Below are positions 9,368-19,471 of a stretch of DNA of 64,000 bases, one piece after another. The stretch's first letter is position 1, and the number at the start of each line of letters is the position of its first letter. The position numbers were made by a program, and so were the translations under genes. The stretch lies in assembly GCF_000013385.1 (NCBI RefSeq), contig NC_007760.1, forward strand, positions 4,128,001 through 4,192,000, in the 5' to 3' direction. Source of the stretch: Anaeromyxobacter dehalogenans 2CP-C (GTDB taxonomy: Bacteria; Myxococcota; Myxococcia; Myxococcales; Anaeromyxobacteraceae). Below the pieces are notes generated by a model. That model had not been told where the DNA came from. It did no database searches and saw only the letters and a list, made by a program, of their open reading frames with translations.

Positions 9368-9879
9368 ACAAGCGCTTGGCGCGGCGCGCGGCGACTTCGG
9401 TCCTCGGATCGGCACTGGTTCTGGCCCTCGGCGGCGCGGCGGGCTCATGCAAGGTCAAAGACCCCGACCACCCCCTGGTGCGGGCCTACCTGAGCGCCGA
9501 ACCCGTGACGCCCGTCTGGAATCCGGACATCTCGCCGCCCGAGCCCATGTGGACCCAGAAGATCGAGCTGCCCGGCGCGTCGGTGACGGTGTCCGCATGG
9601 TGCTGCGTCGGCCAGGGATTCGTGGCGCGGTTCTCGGACGAATCCTCGCCGCGCACCGTGTTCACGCCCGGCGACTACGTGTATCCGACGGAGCTGCGGG
9701 TCGCGCCCCGCGAGCACGTCGTGTACGGGCGCGCGGGCGGGCGGGCGGGCGGGATCAGGAACGTGACGAAGATCTTCGCCTACGATCTGGACCGGCGGCG
9801 CCTCGTCGAGTCCGTGGAGATCGACCCGGGGCTTCTCCCGCCGGTACGGGAGCCGGCGTCACCCCGGCCAGTCCGGTAG
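9364..9879 (+). CDS. Putative lipoprotein of unknown function
   Basis: 171 residues. The basic N terminus, a hydrophobic stretch and AGSC near residue 29 form a lipobox-like signal, so lipid anchoring at Cys29 is likely. The rest contains a Cys-Cys pair (SAWCCVGQG) and predicted beta-strands; no family recognised. AAGGGG sits just before the ATG. Codons around 9734-9753 contain five copies of CGGG, giving an RAGGRAGG stretch that could slip during replication. A strong hairpin starts one base after the stop codon. Confidence 0.6.
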   Translation: MNKRLARRAATSVLGSALVLALGGAAGSCKVKDPDHPLVRAYLSAEPVTPVWNPDISPPEPMWTQKIELPGASVTVSAWCCVGQGFVARFSDESSPRTVFTPGDYVYPTELRVAPREHVVYGRAGGRAGGIRNVTKIFAYDLDRRRLVESVEIDPGLLPPVREPASPRPVR

Positions 9880-9902
9880 GGACCCCACCGTCGGTGGGGT
9901 CC
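9880..9902. terminator. Perfect bidirectional hairpin between the lipoprotein gene and rnpB
   Basis: A 10-bp perfect stem GGACCCCACC / GGTGGGGTCC with a GTC loop begins directly after the lipoprotein gene and lies 22 bases beyond the 3' end of rnpB on the other strand. It can end both transcripts. Confidence 0.75.
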
Positions 9903-9923
9903 AGGTCGGCGATGCGAAGACGA

Positions 9924-10342
9924 AAGACCGGAGCCGCCCTGTAAGCCGGGTTCTGTTCCGCGGGAAACCCCGCGGCGACGAACATTCATCTCGGACGCGC
10001 GTTGCCGCGCGTCTCCAGCGAGCATACCCGGAGGCCTGGACCGGGCCGGTCTTGCCCTCCCGCTCGCGCGGGTGGGACGCCTCCCTATTCGCTCTTGCAC
10101 CGCGTGGGGTTTGCCGTGCCGCGCCGGTCACCCGGCGCGCGGTGCGCTCTTACCGCACCGTTTCACCCTTGCCACGCACGCCGGTCGCCCGGCGCCGTTC
10201 GGCGGTCTGTTCTCTGTGGCACTTTCCTGCGGGTCGCCCCGACCGGCCGTTGGCCGGCACGCTGCCCTGTGGTGCCCGGACTTTCCTCGGCGGCCCCCTT
10301 CCCTGCAGGACCGACGCGTTCGCCCGGGCGGCTCCGGCGAGG
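9924..10342 (-). ncRNA. rnpB: RNase P RNA (bacterial class A)
   Basis: Read on the - strand, the conserved blocks come in order: GAGGAAAGTCCGGGC near the 5' end, ACAGAGAACAGACCGCC, AAGGGTGAAACGGTGCGGTA and GAGCGCACCGC in the middle, GAGATGAATG, and CAGAACCCGGCTTACAGG at the 3' end. The termini pair (GCCGGAGCCGCCC with GGGCGGCTCCGGT) as stem P1, fixing both ends to within a few bases. This RNA is the catalytic part of RNase P, which trims tRNA 5' leaders. A matching promoter lies upstream and a hairpin terminator downstream. Confidence 0.95.
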
Positions 10343-10345
10343 CGG

Positions 10346-10373
10346 ATGTAACACGGGCCCCCGGGCCGGGCAA
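10346..10373 (-). promoter_or_regulatory. Sigma-70-type promoter of rnpB
   Basis: On the - strand, TTGCCC (10368-10373) and TTACAT (10346-10351) are separated by 16 bases. A start about 6-7 bases after the -10 box falls at ~10339-10340, exactly at the RNA 5' end predicted from stem P1. Confidence 0.65.
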
Positions 10374-10444
10374 TGCGCCCAAACGGCCGACCATGATCCG
10401 TGATCGGCAAGCGAGCGGAGCGAGCCCGCCGGGGCGCAGCCCCG

Positions 10445-11125
10445 TCAACGACGGATGGCGGCGGGGACCCCGCGCTTCGGGCAGAGGTCGGCCACGACGC
10501 ACCGCGAGCACGCGGGGGCGCGCGCCGCGCACGTCCGGCGCCCGTGCCACACGAACAGCTGGTGACCGCGGCCCCAGCGCGCCTCGGGGAGGAGCGCCAT
10601 GAGGTCCCGCTCCACGCGGTCTGGATCCTGCTCGCGCGTGAGGCCGAGCCGGCGCGAGACGCGGCCGACGTGCGTGTCCACGGGGAACGCCTCCGCGGCC
10701 CCGAGGTGCACGAGCACCACGCCGGCGGTCTTCCGCCCGACGCCGGGCAGCGCCTCGAGTCCCTCGCGCGTGCGGGGCACGCGCCCGCCGTGCTCGCGCG
10801 CGATGGCGTCCATCGCGGCCACGATCGCCTTCGCCTTGTTGCGGAACAGGCCGAGCGAGCGGATGTACGGCCAGAGCTCCTCCGGCTGCGCGGCGGCGTA
10901 GGCGGCGGCGTCGGGGTAGCGCGCGAACAGCGCGGGCGTCGCCTTGTTCACCCCGGCGTCGGTGCTCTGGGCGGAGAGGATCACCGACACGAGGAGCTGG
11001 AGATCGTCCTGGAAGGCGAGCGCGATGCGGGCCTCGGGCATGGACGCGTCCAGGCGGTCCACGATCTCGGCGGCGCGGGCGCGGGCCTGCGCGGTGGGCG
11101 CGCGGGGCCGTGGGCGGGGGGACAT
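10445..11125 (-). CDS. nth: Endonuclease III (DNA glycosylase/AP lyase)
   Basis: 226 residues. The helix-hairpin-helix LPGVGRKTAGVVL carries the catalytic Lys132, Asp150 lies in VDTHVGR, and the C-terminal 4Fe-4S loop has the exact spacing Cys199-x6-Cys206-x2-Cys209-x5-Cys215. The enzyme removes oxidised pyrimidines and cuts the abasic site in base excision repair. The start at 11125 keeps a Pro/Arg-rich N-terminal extension before the first conserved helix. The gene diverges from pssA. Confidence 0.93.
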   Translation of the reverse strand: MSPRPRPRAPTAQARARAAEIVDRLDASMPEARIALAFQDDLQLLVSVILSAQSTDAGVNKATPALFARYPDAAAYAAAQPEELWPYIRSLGLFRNKAKAIVAAMDAIAREHGGRVPRTREGLEALPGVGRKTAGVVLVHLGAAEAFPVDTHVGRVSRRLGLTREQDPDRVERDLMALLPEARWGRGHQLFVWHGRRTCAARAPACSRCVVADLCPKRGVPAAIRR

Positions 11126-11461
11126 GCGGGCGCGGATGCTAGCACCGGCGGGCGCGCGGCCGGGCCGCCGGAAGAAAGAAGGCGCCCCGGCGCGGCGGCC
11201 AGGGCGCCTTTCCCACACCCTCCCCCGCGGAAGGCGGCGGATGCGGCGAGACGATGGCGTACATGGTGCCCCTGGAGGCGCCGCGCGGTCAAAGCCCTCG
11301 GCGGGCCAGGCGCCGGCGCCGTGTCCCGTCCTCGCTCGACAAACGGGCCCACCCGTGCCAGCCTCTGCGCTCGCATCGGGTCCCGCGGGGGGGCGGGCCG
11401 TCGCTCGGCACGCCGCTCCAGGGGAAGGCCCTCGTCGCGCGCCATCGGAGGATCGCGCTTC
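11126..11461. other. Divergent nth/pssA intergenic region with a terminator-like hairpin
   Basis: No gene is supported in these 336 bases. At 11179-11211 a stem AAGGCGCCC / GGGCGCCTT is followed by T-rich bases on both strands (CTTTCCC on +, CTTCTTTC on -). It looks like an intrinsic terminator, yet it lies upstream of both divergent genes. It may terminate a short leader RNA or a small transcript that I cannot identify. An AGGA box precedes the pssA ATG. Confidence 0.4.
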
Positions 11462-12316
11462 ATGCAGATCAACCTGCGCAAGGCGATGTTCGTGCTGCCG
11501 AACCTGTTCACGGTCAGCTCGATCTTCCTCGGCTTCTACGCGCTCACGCTGTCCGCCGGCGACGCCACGCCCGCCCAGCTCTACCAGGCGGCCCTCGCCA
11601 TCTTCTTCGCCATGTTCTTCGACGCGTTCGACGGCCGCGTCGCGCGCATGACGAAGACCCAGTCCGACTTCGGGGTCCAGCTCGACAGCCTCGCCGACGT
11701 CATCTCCTTCGGCGCGGCCCCGGCGCTGCTCGTCTACAAGTGGGCGCTCGCCCCCCTCGGCTTCATCGGCCTGTTCTTCTCGTTCGCGTTCGCGGCCTGC
11801 GGCGCGCTCCGCCTGGCGCGCTTCAACGTGCTCGCGCAGCGCGGCGACAAGGGCTCGTCCGCGTTCTTCGTCGGGCTCCCCATCCCGCTCGCCGCCGGCA
11901 CCATCACGGCGCTCGTCATCGCGCACTACAAGGAGTTCGGCGCGGCCACCAACCCGGCCACCCGCGTGCCGGTGCTGGTGGTGGTCGGCCTGCTCTCCTT
12001 CCTGATGGTCTCGACCGTCCGCTACCGCACCTTCAAGGACGTGCACCTCTCCGCGCGCAGCCTGTCGGCGTTCGTGCTGGCGAGCGCGGTGGGGCTGGCG
12101 GTGGCGTACGCGACCCGCGCGTCGTTCGCGCTGGTGGTCTACATGGGCGCGTACATCGCCATGGGCCTGGCCGAGTCGCTCTTCGAGAAGGCCCGCACGC
12201 TGGACCGCAGCCGGCTGCCGCCGGACGTGCGCGCCGAGCTCGACGCCGACGAGGCGCTCGAGCCGGGCCCCGAGGACGTGGACGGGGACAAGGCGGAGCA
12301 GGACGAGTACATCTAG
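11462..12316 (+). CDS. pssA: CDP-diacylglycerol--serine O-phosphatidyltransferase
   Basis: 284 residues with about seven membrane helices. The CDP-alcohol phosphotransferase signature is complete: Asp57-Gly58-x2-Ala61-Arg62-x8-Gly71-x3-Asp75-x3-Asp79. The N-terminal FVLPNLFTVSSIFLGFYA and the later RLARFN match the PssA subgroup rather than PgsA. It condenses CDP-diacylglycerol with serine to phosphatidylserine in the inner membrane. The acidic C-terminal tail is an extension. pgpA follows after 3 bases, so this is a phospholipid operon continuing into cinA. Confidence 0.9.
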   Translation: MQINLRKAMFVLPNLFTVSSIFLGFYALTLSAGDATPAQLYQAALAIFFAMFFDAFDGRVARMTKTQSDFGVQLDSLADVISFGAAPALLVYKWALAPLGFIGLFFSFAFAACGALRLARFNVLAQRGDKGSSAFFVGLPIPLAAGTITALVIAHYKEFGAATNPATRVPVLVVVGLLSFLMVSTVRYRTFKDVHLSARSLSAFVLASAVGLAVAYATRASFALVVYMGAYIAMGLAESLFEKARTLDRSRLPPDVRAELDADEALEPGPEDVDGDKAEQDEYI

Positions 12317-12319
12317 CGC

Positions 12320-12943
12320 GTGACCACGCCGCCCCCGCCCGCGCCCGGCCCGGCCATGCCCGCGCCGGGCGCGTCCTCCCCCGGCCTCCTCTCCCGCCTC
12401 CGCGCCCGCGGCCGCAAGCGCGGCCCGAGCCCGAAGGGCCCGCCCGGCCCGGCGGTGCTGTTCGCCGCCTGGGGCCCCTGCGGCTACGCGCCGGTCGCGC
12501 CCGGCACGTTCGGCACGCTCGGCGCCATCCCGCTCTACTGGGCGCTCACCTGGCTCACCTGGCCCGCGTACCTCGCCGTCACCGCGGCGCTCACCGCGCT
12601 GGCGATGGTGGCGGCGCACCGCGCCGGCCGTTACTGGGGAGTCGCCGACGCCTCGCCCATCGTGGTGGACGAGGTGGTCGGGTACCTCGTGACCATGGCG
12701 CTCGTCCCGTTCTCCTGGCCCGCCGCGATCGCCGGCTTCGTGCTGTTCCGGATCTTCGACGTGCTGAAGCCCTGGCCCGCGTCCGCGTTCGACCGCGTGA
12801 AGAACGGCTTCGGCGTGGTGATGGACGACGTGGCGGCCGGGGTGTTCGCCTGGTGCGCGCTGCAGTTCGTGCAGCTCGCGCTCCGGCTCCTGGCCGGCTG
12901 CGGGGCGGTGTTCCACTGGTGGTGCGTGGAGGTGGGGTCGTGA
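12320..12943 (+). CDS. pgpA: Phosphatidylglycerophosphatase A
   Basis: 207 residues from a GTG start. A Pro-rich N-terminal extension of ~45 residues precedes the PgpA domain: GYAPVAPGTFGTLGAIPLYW, then VVDEVVGYLV and FDVLKPWPASAFDRVKNGFGVVMDDVAAG, the conserved acidic motifs of the family. It dephosphorylates phosphatidylglycerophosphate to phosphatidylglycerol. The start 3 bases after pssA and the ATGA-type overlap with cinA support one operon. Confidence 0.9.
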   Translation: MTTPPPPAPGPAMPAPGASSPGLLSRLRARGRKRGPSPKGPPGPAVLFAAWGPCGYAPVAPGTFGTLGAIPLYWALTWLTWPAYLAVTAALTALAMVAAHRAGRYWGVADASPIVVDEVVGYLVTMALVPFSWPAAIAGFVLFRIFDVLKPWPASAFDRVKNGFGVVMDDVAAGVFAWCALQFVQLALRLLAGCGAVFHWWCVEVGS

Positions 12944-14169
12944 TGCAGGTGGAGATCCTCGCGACCGGGGACGAGCTGCTCACCGGCCAGGTGGTGGACA
13001 CGAACTCCCCCTGGCTGATGGACCGGCTCTGGGACCTCGGCCTCATGGTGCGGCGCAAGACGCTGGTGGCCGACGACCGCGACGACCTGCGCGCCGCCAT
13101 CCTCGAGACCACCGGGCGCGCCGACCTGGTGGTGATGAGCGGCGGCATGGGCCCGACCGAGGACGACCTCACCTCGGAGTGCGTCGCGGCGGTGCTGGGC
13201 GTGCCGCTCGAGCGGCACGAGCCGTCGATCGAGCTGCTGCGCGAGCGCTTCCGCAAGTTCGGGCGCACGCTCACGCCGAACAACGAGAAGCAGGCCTGGT
13301 TCCCGCGCGGCGCCGAGGTGATCCCGAACCGCTGGGGCAGCGCGCCGGGGTTCACGGTGCAGGTGGGGCGCGGGCGGGTGGTGTGCCTGCCCGGCGTGCC
13401 CGTCGAGTACCGCGGGCTGTGCGACGAGTGGGTCCTGCCGCACGTGCGCGCCCGGCTGGGCGAGGTGCCGGCGGCGGGCCTCGTGAAGCTGTTCGCGGTG
13501 CCCGAGTCGCACGCCGACCACGCCATGCGCCCGGTGATGGACGACGCGGCCAACGCCGGCGTCCGCTTCGGCTACCGCGCCCACTGGCCCGAGGTCCACG
13601 TGAAGTGGACCGTGCCCGGGCCGGACGCGGCGGCGCGCGCGGCGCGCATCCGCGAGCGCGTGCTCGGGATCTTCGGCGAGCAGGTGTTCGGCGAGGGCAA
13701 GGACGAGCTGCCGGACCTGGTGGTGGCGCGCCTCGCCGCGCGCGGCGAGCGCGTGGCGCTGGGCGAGTCGTGCACCGGCGGGATGGTGGCCGAGCTGCTC
13801 ACCTCGGTGGCGGGCGCCTCGGCGGTGCTCGACCTCGGCGTGGTCGCGTACGCGAACGCCGCCAAGGAGCAGGTGCTGGGCGTGCCGGCGGCGCTGCTCG
13901 CGGCGCACGGCGCGGTGTCCGAGCCGGTGGCGCGGGCGCTCGCGGAGGGGGCGCGCCGGACCGCGGGCGCGGCCTGGGGCGTCGGCATCACCGGCATCGC
14001 GGGGCCGAGCGGCGGCACGCCGGAGAAGCCGGTGGGCACCGTGCACCTCGCCGTGGCGGGCCCGTCGGGCACCGAGGCCGTGGCGCGCGCCTACCGCGGC
14101 GACCGGGACCGGGTGCGCCGCCAGGCCGCCTACGAGGCGCTCAACCTGCTGCGGCTCGCCCTGCGCTGA
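12943..14169 (+). CDS. cinA: CinA family protein (competence/damage-inducible; nicotinamide-nucleotide amidase type)
   Basis: 408 residues. The N-terminal molybdopterin-binding-like domain (1-170) has ATGDELLTGQVVDTNSPWL and SGGMGPTEDD; the C-terminal amidase domain (~250-408) has LGESCTGGMVAELLT and GITGIAGPSGGTPEKPVGTVH. Full-length two-domain CinA proteins recycle NMN and are historically tied to competence and recA. Here cinA stays in the phospholipid operon, away from recA. Its ATG overlaps the pgpA stop (ATGA). Confidence 0.9.
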   Translation: MQVEILATGDELLTGQVVDTNSPWLMDRLWDLGLMVRRKTLVADDRDDLRAAILETTGRADLVVMSGGMGPTEDDLTSECVAAVLGVPLERHEPSIELLRERFRKFGRTLTPNNEKQAWFPRGAEVIPNRWGSAPGFTVQVGRGRVVCLPGVPVEYRGLCDEWVLPHVRARLGEVPAAGLVKLFAVPESHADHAMRPVMDDAANAGVRFGYRAHWPEVHVKWTVPGPDAAARAARIRERVLGIFGEQVFGEGKDELPDLVVARLAARGERVALGESCTGGMVAELLTSVAGASAVLDLGVVAYANAAKEQVLGVPAALLAAHGAVSEPVARALAEGARRTAGAAWGVGITGIAGPSGGTPEKPVGTVHLAVAGPSGTEAVARAYRGDRDRVRRQAAYEALNLLRLALR

Positions 14170-14178
14170 CGCGCGCCG

Positions 14179-14195
14179 CGCGCCCTCAGGGCGCG
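14179..14195. terminator. Short hairpin at the cinA / 14186 convergence
   Basis: A perfect 7-bp stem CGCGCCC / GGGCGCG with a TCA loop spans the point where cinA and the opposing gene end. The loop bases overlap the stop codon of the - strand gene. Likely terminator by position. Confidence 0.45.
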
Positions 14196-14644
14196 GGCGG
14201 CGCGGCGAGCTCGACGCAGAACGCCTCGACGAAGCGGTCCCAGGTGACCTGGGCGGCGCCGCTCGCCAGGAGCGCCTCGTACGTGCGCGCCGCCGGCTCG
14301 AGCAGCTCCGGCAGCGGCCGCGGCGCGTAGCGGGCGGTGAGCCCGCCGTCCTCGAGCACGCGGCGCACCAGCGCCTGCACGTTCACCGCGCGCCCCTCCA
14401 GCTTGCCCTGCCGGTCGATGAGCCACCCCACCAGCTGGCCGATCCGCTCGCGGACCGCCACCCGCACGTTCGCGCCGCCGGCGGCGAGCGCCTCGTTCAC
14501 GGCGTCCGGCGCCGCGTCGCGGACCACCACCCAGGTGAGCGAACGCTCCGCGGCGTACCCGGCGCGCTCCAGCGCGGCGCGGCAGCGGGTCTCTTCCTCG
14601 GGCGGGCAGCGGATGCGGACCACGGGCTCGGTGCGGGTGCTCAC
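14186..14644 (-). CDS. Conserved-looking protein of unknown function
   Basis: 152 residues from a GTG at 14644, chosen because the protein-like composition begins there and upstream codons look antisense. It is soluble and mixed alpha/beta (VVRIRCPPEEETRCRAALE, then RERIGQLVGWLIDRQGK and LTARYAPRPLPELLEPAA). The fold could be a small regulatory module. No recognised motif and no signal peptide. It converges with cinA and diverges from the DUF1285 gene. Confidence 0.5.
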   Translation of the reverse strand: MSTRTEPVVRIRCPPEEETRCRAALERAGYAAERSLTWVVVRDAAPDAVNEALAAGGANVRVAVRERIGQLVGWLIDRQGKLEGRAVNVQALVRRVLEDGGLTARYAPRPLPELLEPAARTYEALLASGAAQVTWDRFVEAFCVELAAPPAP

Positions 14645-14735
14645 GGGGCCCGTTCGTACCCTCGCGGCGCCCGGCGCGCAACGCCGTCGGCGCGCGGGCC
14701 CGCGCCCGGCGCCGCGCCGCGCTATCCTCCGGAGC

Positions 14736-15224
14736 GTGTCCGAGGGACCTCCCGACCCCGCCGCGCTGGAGCTGCTCCGGTCCCGGAGCGGCCTCTCCAT
14801 CGACGCCGAGGGCCGGTTCCTGCACCGCGGCGAGCCCATCACCCACGCCCGCACGCTGGAGGTGCTGTGGCGCTCGCTCGCGCGCGCGCCCGACGGGCGC
14901 TACGAGGTCGCCATCGGACGGGAGCGCGCCTACGTGCAGGTGGACGAGGCGCCGTACGCGGTGCGCGGCGCGACCGAGGATCCTCGCGGCGGCGCGCCGC
15001 TCCTGCACCTCTCCGACGGCACCGCGGAGCCGCTCGACCCGGCCACCCTGTCGCTCGGCGCGGACGGCGTGCTGCGGTGCGCGGTGAAGGGCGGCGCCCA
15101 CCGGGCCCGTTTCACCCGCGCGGGCCATGTGTCGCTCGGCCTGATGCTCCGCGAGGACCCGCCCGGGTCGGGCGATTACGCACTTTTCGTGAACGGCGCA
15201 CGCTGGCCGGTGACGGTGTCGTAG
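14736..15224 (+). CDS. DUF1285 family protein
   Basis: 162 residues from a GTG at 14736 with an adjacent GGAG. DUF1285 hallmarks: LSIDAEGRFLHRGEPITH near residue 20, RYEVAIGRERAYVQVDEAPY around 55-75, and the C-terminal GDYALFVNGARWPV. The family has a duplicated all-beta fold seen in structural genomics and no assigned function. The preceding region is divergent. The next gene starts 76 bases downstream and may share the transcript. Confidence 0.75.
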   Translation: MSEGPPDPAALELLRSRSGLSIDAEGRFLHRGEPITHARTLEVLWRSLARAPDGRYEVAIGRERAYVQVDEAPYAVRGATEDPRGGAPLLHLSDGTAEPLDPATLSLGADGVLRCAVKGGAHRARFTRAGHVSLGLMLREDPPGSGDYALFVNGARWPVTVS

Positions 15225-15300
15225 TCCGCACGGACGGTGCCCGGCGCGGTATCCTTCCGGTTGCTCGCCCGGCGGCGGGCCCGACCGTTACCTTCAAAAA

Positions 15301-18300
15301 ATGAGAAGACTCGTCGCGCTCTGGGCGCTCGCCATCCCGCTCGCGGCCGCGCCCCAGGGGTTCCAGCTCCGGGCGCCGTCGCTCGCCGAGGCGTTCCAGA
15401 CGATGGACCGCATCGAGGCGCGCCAGGTCGAGGGCCGCGTCGAGGACGGGCTCGAGCAGACGTACATCCTCCCCGAGCGGCCCGGCCAGAACCAGGTGGC
15501 CTGGTACGGCTTCGACTGGCACTACCTCGACGTCCCGCCCCCGGGCGGCGGCAAGGGCGGCATCCGGCTCTACTACTACGAGACCGAGCTGGCCCAGGCG
15601 AAGCGCGCGCTGCCCGCGATCCGCAGCGCCTACGCGCGCCTGGTGGACGCGTTCCACTACAACCCCACCCGGCGCATCCCGTACATCCTCTACGCCACGC
15701 AGCGCGAGTTCCAGACGCAGAACGTGTTCGCGGTGACCGAGTCGGTGCTCGGCGTGACCTCGCCCGAGGACCTGAAGATGACGGTCCCGTACTTCGGCGA
15801 TCACTTCCGGTTCACCGAGGTCTCCACGCACGAGATGGTGCACCAGTTCACCATCCAGAAGCTGATGGAGGCCGCCGGCGCCGAGGACATCGGCTCGCCC
15901 ATCCAGTACCTGCCGCTCTGGTTCATCGAGGGCATCGCCGAGTACTACACGAAGGGTGGAATCGACGTCGAGACCGACCTGTACCTGCGCGACCTGGTGT
16001 GGAACCCGGATCCGCGGCGCGGGTACGAGATCCTCGCGTTCCAGGACGACCGCTACCGCGGCTACATCCCCACCTACAAGCTGGGCCAGGCGCGCGTCGC
16101 CTTCATCGCCGAGGAGTACGGGCGCGAGAAGATCCAGGGCTTCCTGGAGAGCGCGTACCTGCTCGCGGACGACGGCGGGCGAGGCGGCGGCGGGGGGAGC
16201 CGGGGCTTCGCCGCGCTGGTCCGGCGGGTGCTGAACGAGCCGGTGGAGCAGGTGGACGCGCGCTGGAGGGCGTGGCTCAAGAAGCGCTACTACCCGGCCT
16301 ACCTCGCCGCGCGGCAGGACCTCTCGGCGGTGCGCGAGCTGCGGCAGCTCCCCGGCGAGCCCGAGGACTTCACCACCTCGCACGACGGCACGCTCGTGCT
16401 CTACCGCGCCATCGACCGGCGCCGCGGGCGGGCCAGCCTCTACCTGATGGACGTGCGCAGCCCGCGCAGCGCGGTGGAGGTGGCGACCGACAGCCAGCCC
16501 GGGCTCGAGTCGCTCCACCCGATCGACTACTCGGTCGGCGCGGTCGCGGACGGCGTCCTGGCCTTCTCGGCGCAGGACGGGATCGGCGACGCGCTGTACG
16601 TCCAGCGCTTCCGGCACAAGTTCACCGAGGGGCGCACCGCCCGCTTCCAGCTCGGGAAGCGCCGCAAGCTCGACCTCCGGCCGCCCACCGGGTCCCGCTT
16701 CATCACCGTCGCCGACCCGACCTTCTCCGCCGACGCGAGCCACCTCGCGTTCGTGGGCGTGGCCGAGGACGGGCAGCAGGACGTCTACGTGGTGCCGGTG
16801 ACCGGGGGCGTGGCCCGCCGGGTCACCAACGACGGCTACACCGAGAAGGACCTGCACTGGGGCGCCGACGGCCTCTACTGCGCCTCCGACGCGACCGACC
16901 ACGGCCGGCTCAACCTGTTCCGCATCGACCCGGCCACCGGCGAGCGCACCCGGCTCACCACCGGTCCCTCCACCGACCGGCACCCCTACCCGCAGGCGGA
17001 CGGCTCGGTGCTGTTCTCGTCCGACGCGCGCGGCAAGCCCGACCTCTACCTGCTGAAGAGCGGCGCCGTCCAGCGCCTCACCGACTTCACCACCGGGCTC
17101 ACCAGCCCGGCGGTCGCGCCCAAGGCCCGCGGCGTCCTCGCCGCCACCTTCAACGGCGGCCTGTTCCGCCTGGTCGAGGTGCCGAAGGTCGCGTGGCTGG
17201 AGGAGCCGCCCACCCCGGTGGCGCCGCCCGCCGGCGACGTGCTGGAGATCCCGTCCGCCGAGTTCCCCGACTCGGTGCCCGCCTACCGCGCCACCTCCAT
17301 CCGCAACTGGCGGCCGGAGGGCGGGTTCGTCTACGGCGGCGGCGCCGGCAGCAACGTGGCGGGCCGGGCGGCGGTGCTGTTCTCCGACCTGCTCCGCGAT
17401 CACGTGCTGTTCGTGGACCTCTCGATCTACGGCTCGTTCGACTACACGCAGGCGATGGTGCTGTACGAGAACCGGGCGCGGCGCCTGAACTGGGCGCTCG
17501 GCGGGTTCCACTTCGTCCAGCAGCAGATCGACCGGCTCGACTACAACCTCGCCTACTACCAGCGCGACTTCGGCGTGGTGGGCGCGCTCCGCTACCCGCT
17601 CGACCGCTTCCGGCGCGTCGAGCTGGAGCTGACCGTCGGCGGCGTGCAGCGCTACTGCCTGACCGACTTCTCCGGCGCCGGGTTCCTCGTCTGCAAGGGG
17701 ATCCAGCTCCAGGGCGGCGTCTACCGCGACACCGCCGACTGGGAGCGCCAGAACGGCGGCGTGAACCTCACCGTCAACCCGGCGGTGCGCTACGGCTTCG
17801 ACACCATCCGCTACGACGCGTTCACCGGCCCGCTCGCCGGCAGCTCGCTGCTGCTCGAGCTGGGCGGCGGCTACCTGCCCGGGCGGAGCGCGGTGCACGG
17901 GTCGGCGCGCCTCGACGCGCAGAAGTACTGGCAGCTCGTGGGCCGCTCGAACTTCTCGCTGCGCTTCGCCGGCGGCACCACGTTCGCGCCGAGCGGGAAG
18001 AGCGAGGTGTGGCAGCGGAGCTTCTGGCTGACGTCCGGCGACAACCTGCGCGGCTTCTCGCCGTTCGACCTCGCCTACCTCATCGGCCAGCACTACTACG
18101 TCGTGAACGCCGAGCTGCAGTTCCCGCTCGACCCGCTCATCCGCCTGCTCATCTTCGACTACCTGGAGGGCGTGGCCGCGCTCGACTTCGGCAGCGTCTT
18201 CAACCGGTTCGAGGACCGGGTGGACGCCGCGGGCACCATCCTCGAGCCGGGCGCCTGGGAGTCGCGCACGCTCACCGGCGTGCTGGGCGTGAACGTGCTG

Positions 18301-18426
18301 TTCGGCCCGCTGCTCCTGCGCGTCCACTTCGGCCACCCCTTCGACATCGGCGGCATCAAGACGCCGGCGATGCAGGAGGGGACGAAGTGGGTGACGAACG
18401 TGACGCTCCGGTACTTCTTCATGTGA
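15301..18426 (+). CDS. Exported zinc peptidase / TolB-like propeller / outer-membrane barrel fusion
   Basis: 1041 residues. A signal peptide covers ~1-18. A gluzincin peptidase domain follows: His177-Glu178-x2-His181 (STHEMVHQ) and the third ligand Glu210 in [11 protein letters not shown]. Residues ~340-640 contain repeated TolB/WD40-like strands with motifs of the type [30 protein letters not shown] and [16 protein letters not shown]. The last ~350 residues are alternating beta-strands resembling the C-terminal part of Omp85/D15 surface antigens ([23 protein letters not shown]). This suggests a protease displayed on an outer-membrane barrel; orientation and substrate are unknown. Confidence 0.75.
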   Translation: MRRLVALWALAIPLAAAPQGFQLRAPSLAEAFQTMDRIEARQVEGRVEDGLEQTYILPERPGQNQVAWYGFDWHYLDVPPPGGGKGGIRLYYYETELAQAKRALPAIRSAYARLVDAFHYNPTRRIPYILYATQREFQTQNVFAVTESVLGVTSPEDLKMTVPYFGDHFRFTEVSTHEMVHQFTIQKLMEAAGAEDIGSPIQYLPLWFIEGIAEYYTKGGIDVETDLYLRDLVWNPDPRRGYEILAFQDDRYRGYIPTYKLGQARVAFIAEEYGREKIQGFLESAYLLADDGGRGGGGGSRGFAALVRRVLNEPVEQVDARWRAWLKKRYYPAYLAARQDLSAVRELRQLPGEPEDFTTSHDGTLVLYRAIDRRRGRASLYLMDVRSPRSAVEVATDSQPGLESLHPIDYSVGAVADGVLAFSAQDGIGDALYVQRFRHKFTEGRTARFQLGKRRKLDLRPPTGSRFITVADPTFSADASHLAFVGVAEDGQQDVYVVPVTGGVARRVTNDGYTEKDLHWGADGLYCASDATDHGRLNLFRIDPATGERTRLTTGPSTDRHPYPQADGSVLFSSDARGKPDLYLLKSGAVQRLTDFTTGLTSPAVAPKARGVLAATFNGGLFRLVEVPKVAWLEEPPTPVAPPAGDVLEIPSAEFPDSVPAYRATSIRNWRPEGGFVYGGGAGSNVAGRAAVLFSDLLRDHVLFVDLSIYGSFDYTQAMVLYENRARRLNWALGGFHFVQQQIDRLDYNLAYYQRDFGVVGALRYPLDRFRRVELELTVGGVQRYCLTDFSGAGFLVCKGIQLQGGVYRDTADWERQNGGVNLTVNPAVRYGFDTIRYDAFTGPLAGSSLLLELGGGYLPGRSAVHGSARLDAQKYWQLVGRSNFSLRFAGGTTFAPSGKSEVWQRSFWLTSGDNLRGFSPFDLAYLIGQHYYVVNAELQFPLDPLIRLLIFDYLEGVAALDFGSVFNRFEDRVDAAGTILEPGAWESRTLTGVLGVNVLFGPLLLRVHFGHPFDIGGIKTPAMQEGTKWVTNVTLRYFFM

Positions 18427-18428
18427 CC

Positions 18429-18480
18429 GGCGGCGGGGCGCGGAGCGGGCCCGACCGCCCGCTCCCGCCTGCCCGCCGCC
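18429..18480. terminator. Nested GC hairpin between convergent 15301-18426 and recA
   Basis: An inner perfect stem GGAGCGGGC / GCCCGCTCC (18442-18465) sits inside an outer stem GGCGGCGGG / CCCGCCGCC (18429-18480). It has no U-tract. It fills the gap between the two convergent genes and probably ends both. Confidence 0.55.
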
Positions 18481-18502
18481 GCCCACCGCGCGCCGCGGGC
18501 CC

Positions 18503-19453
<951 letters not shown>

Positions 19454-19455
19454 GA

Positions 19456-19471
19456 TGCTGCCCTTCCCGAA
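19456..19471. repeat. attL, 16-bp direct repeat
   Basis: TGCTGCCCTTCCCGAA; the - strand encodes the FGKGS segment of RecA. Flanking bases diverge from the right copy on both sides (A/G before, G/C after), so the 16 bp are the exact shared core. Confidence 0.88.

Noticed and set aside
11179-11211. Hairpin as terminator of nth or pssA
   Set aside because: It lies upstream of both divergent genes, so it cannot end either transcript; kept only as an unexplained hairpin.
15112-18486. 1124-codon open frame antisense to the peptidase-barrel gene
   Set aside because: Shadow frame; the + strand gene has signal peptide, HEMVH site and barrel pattern.
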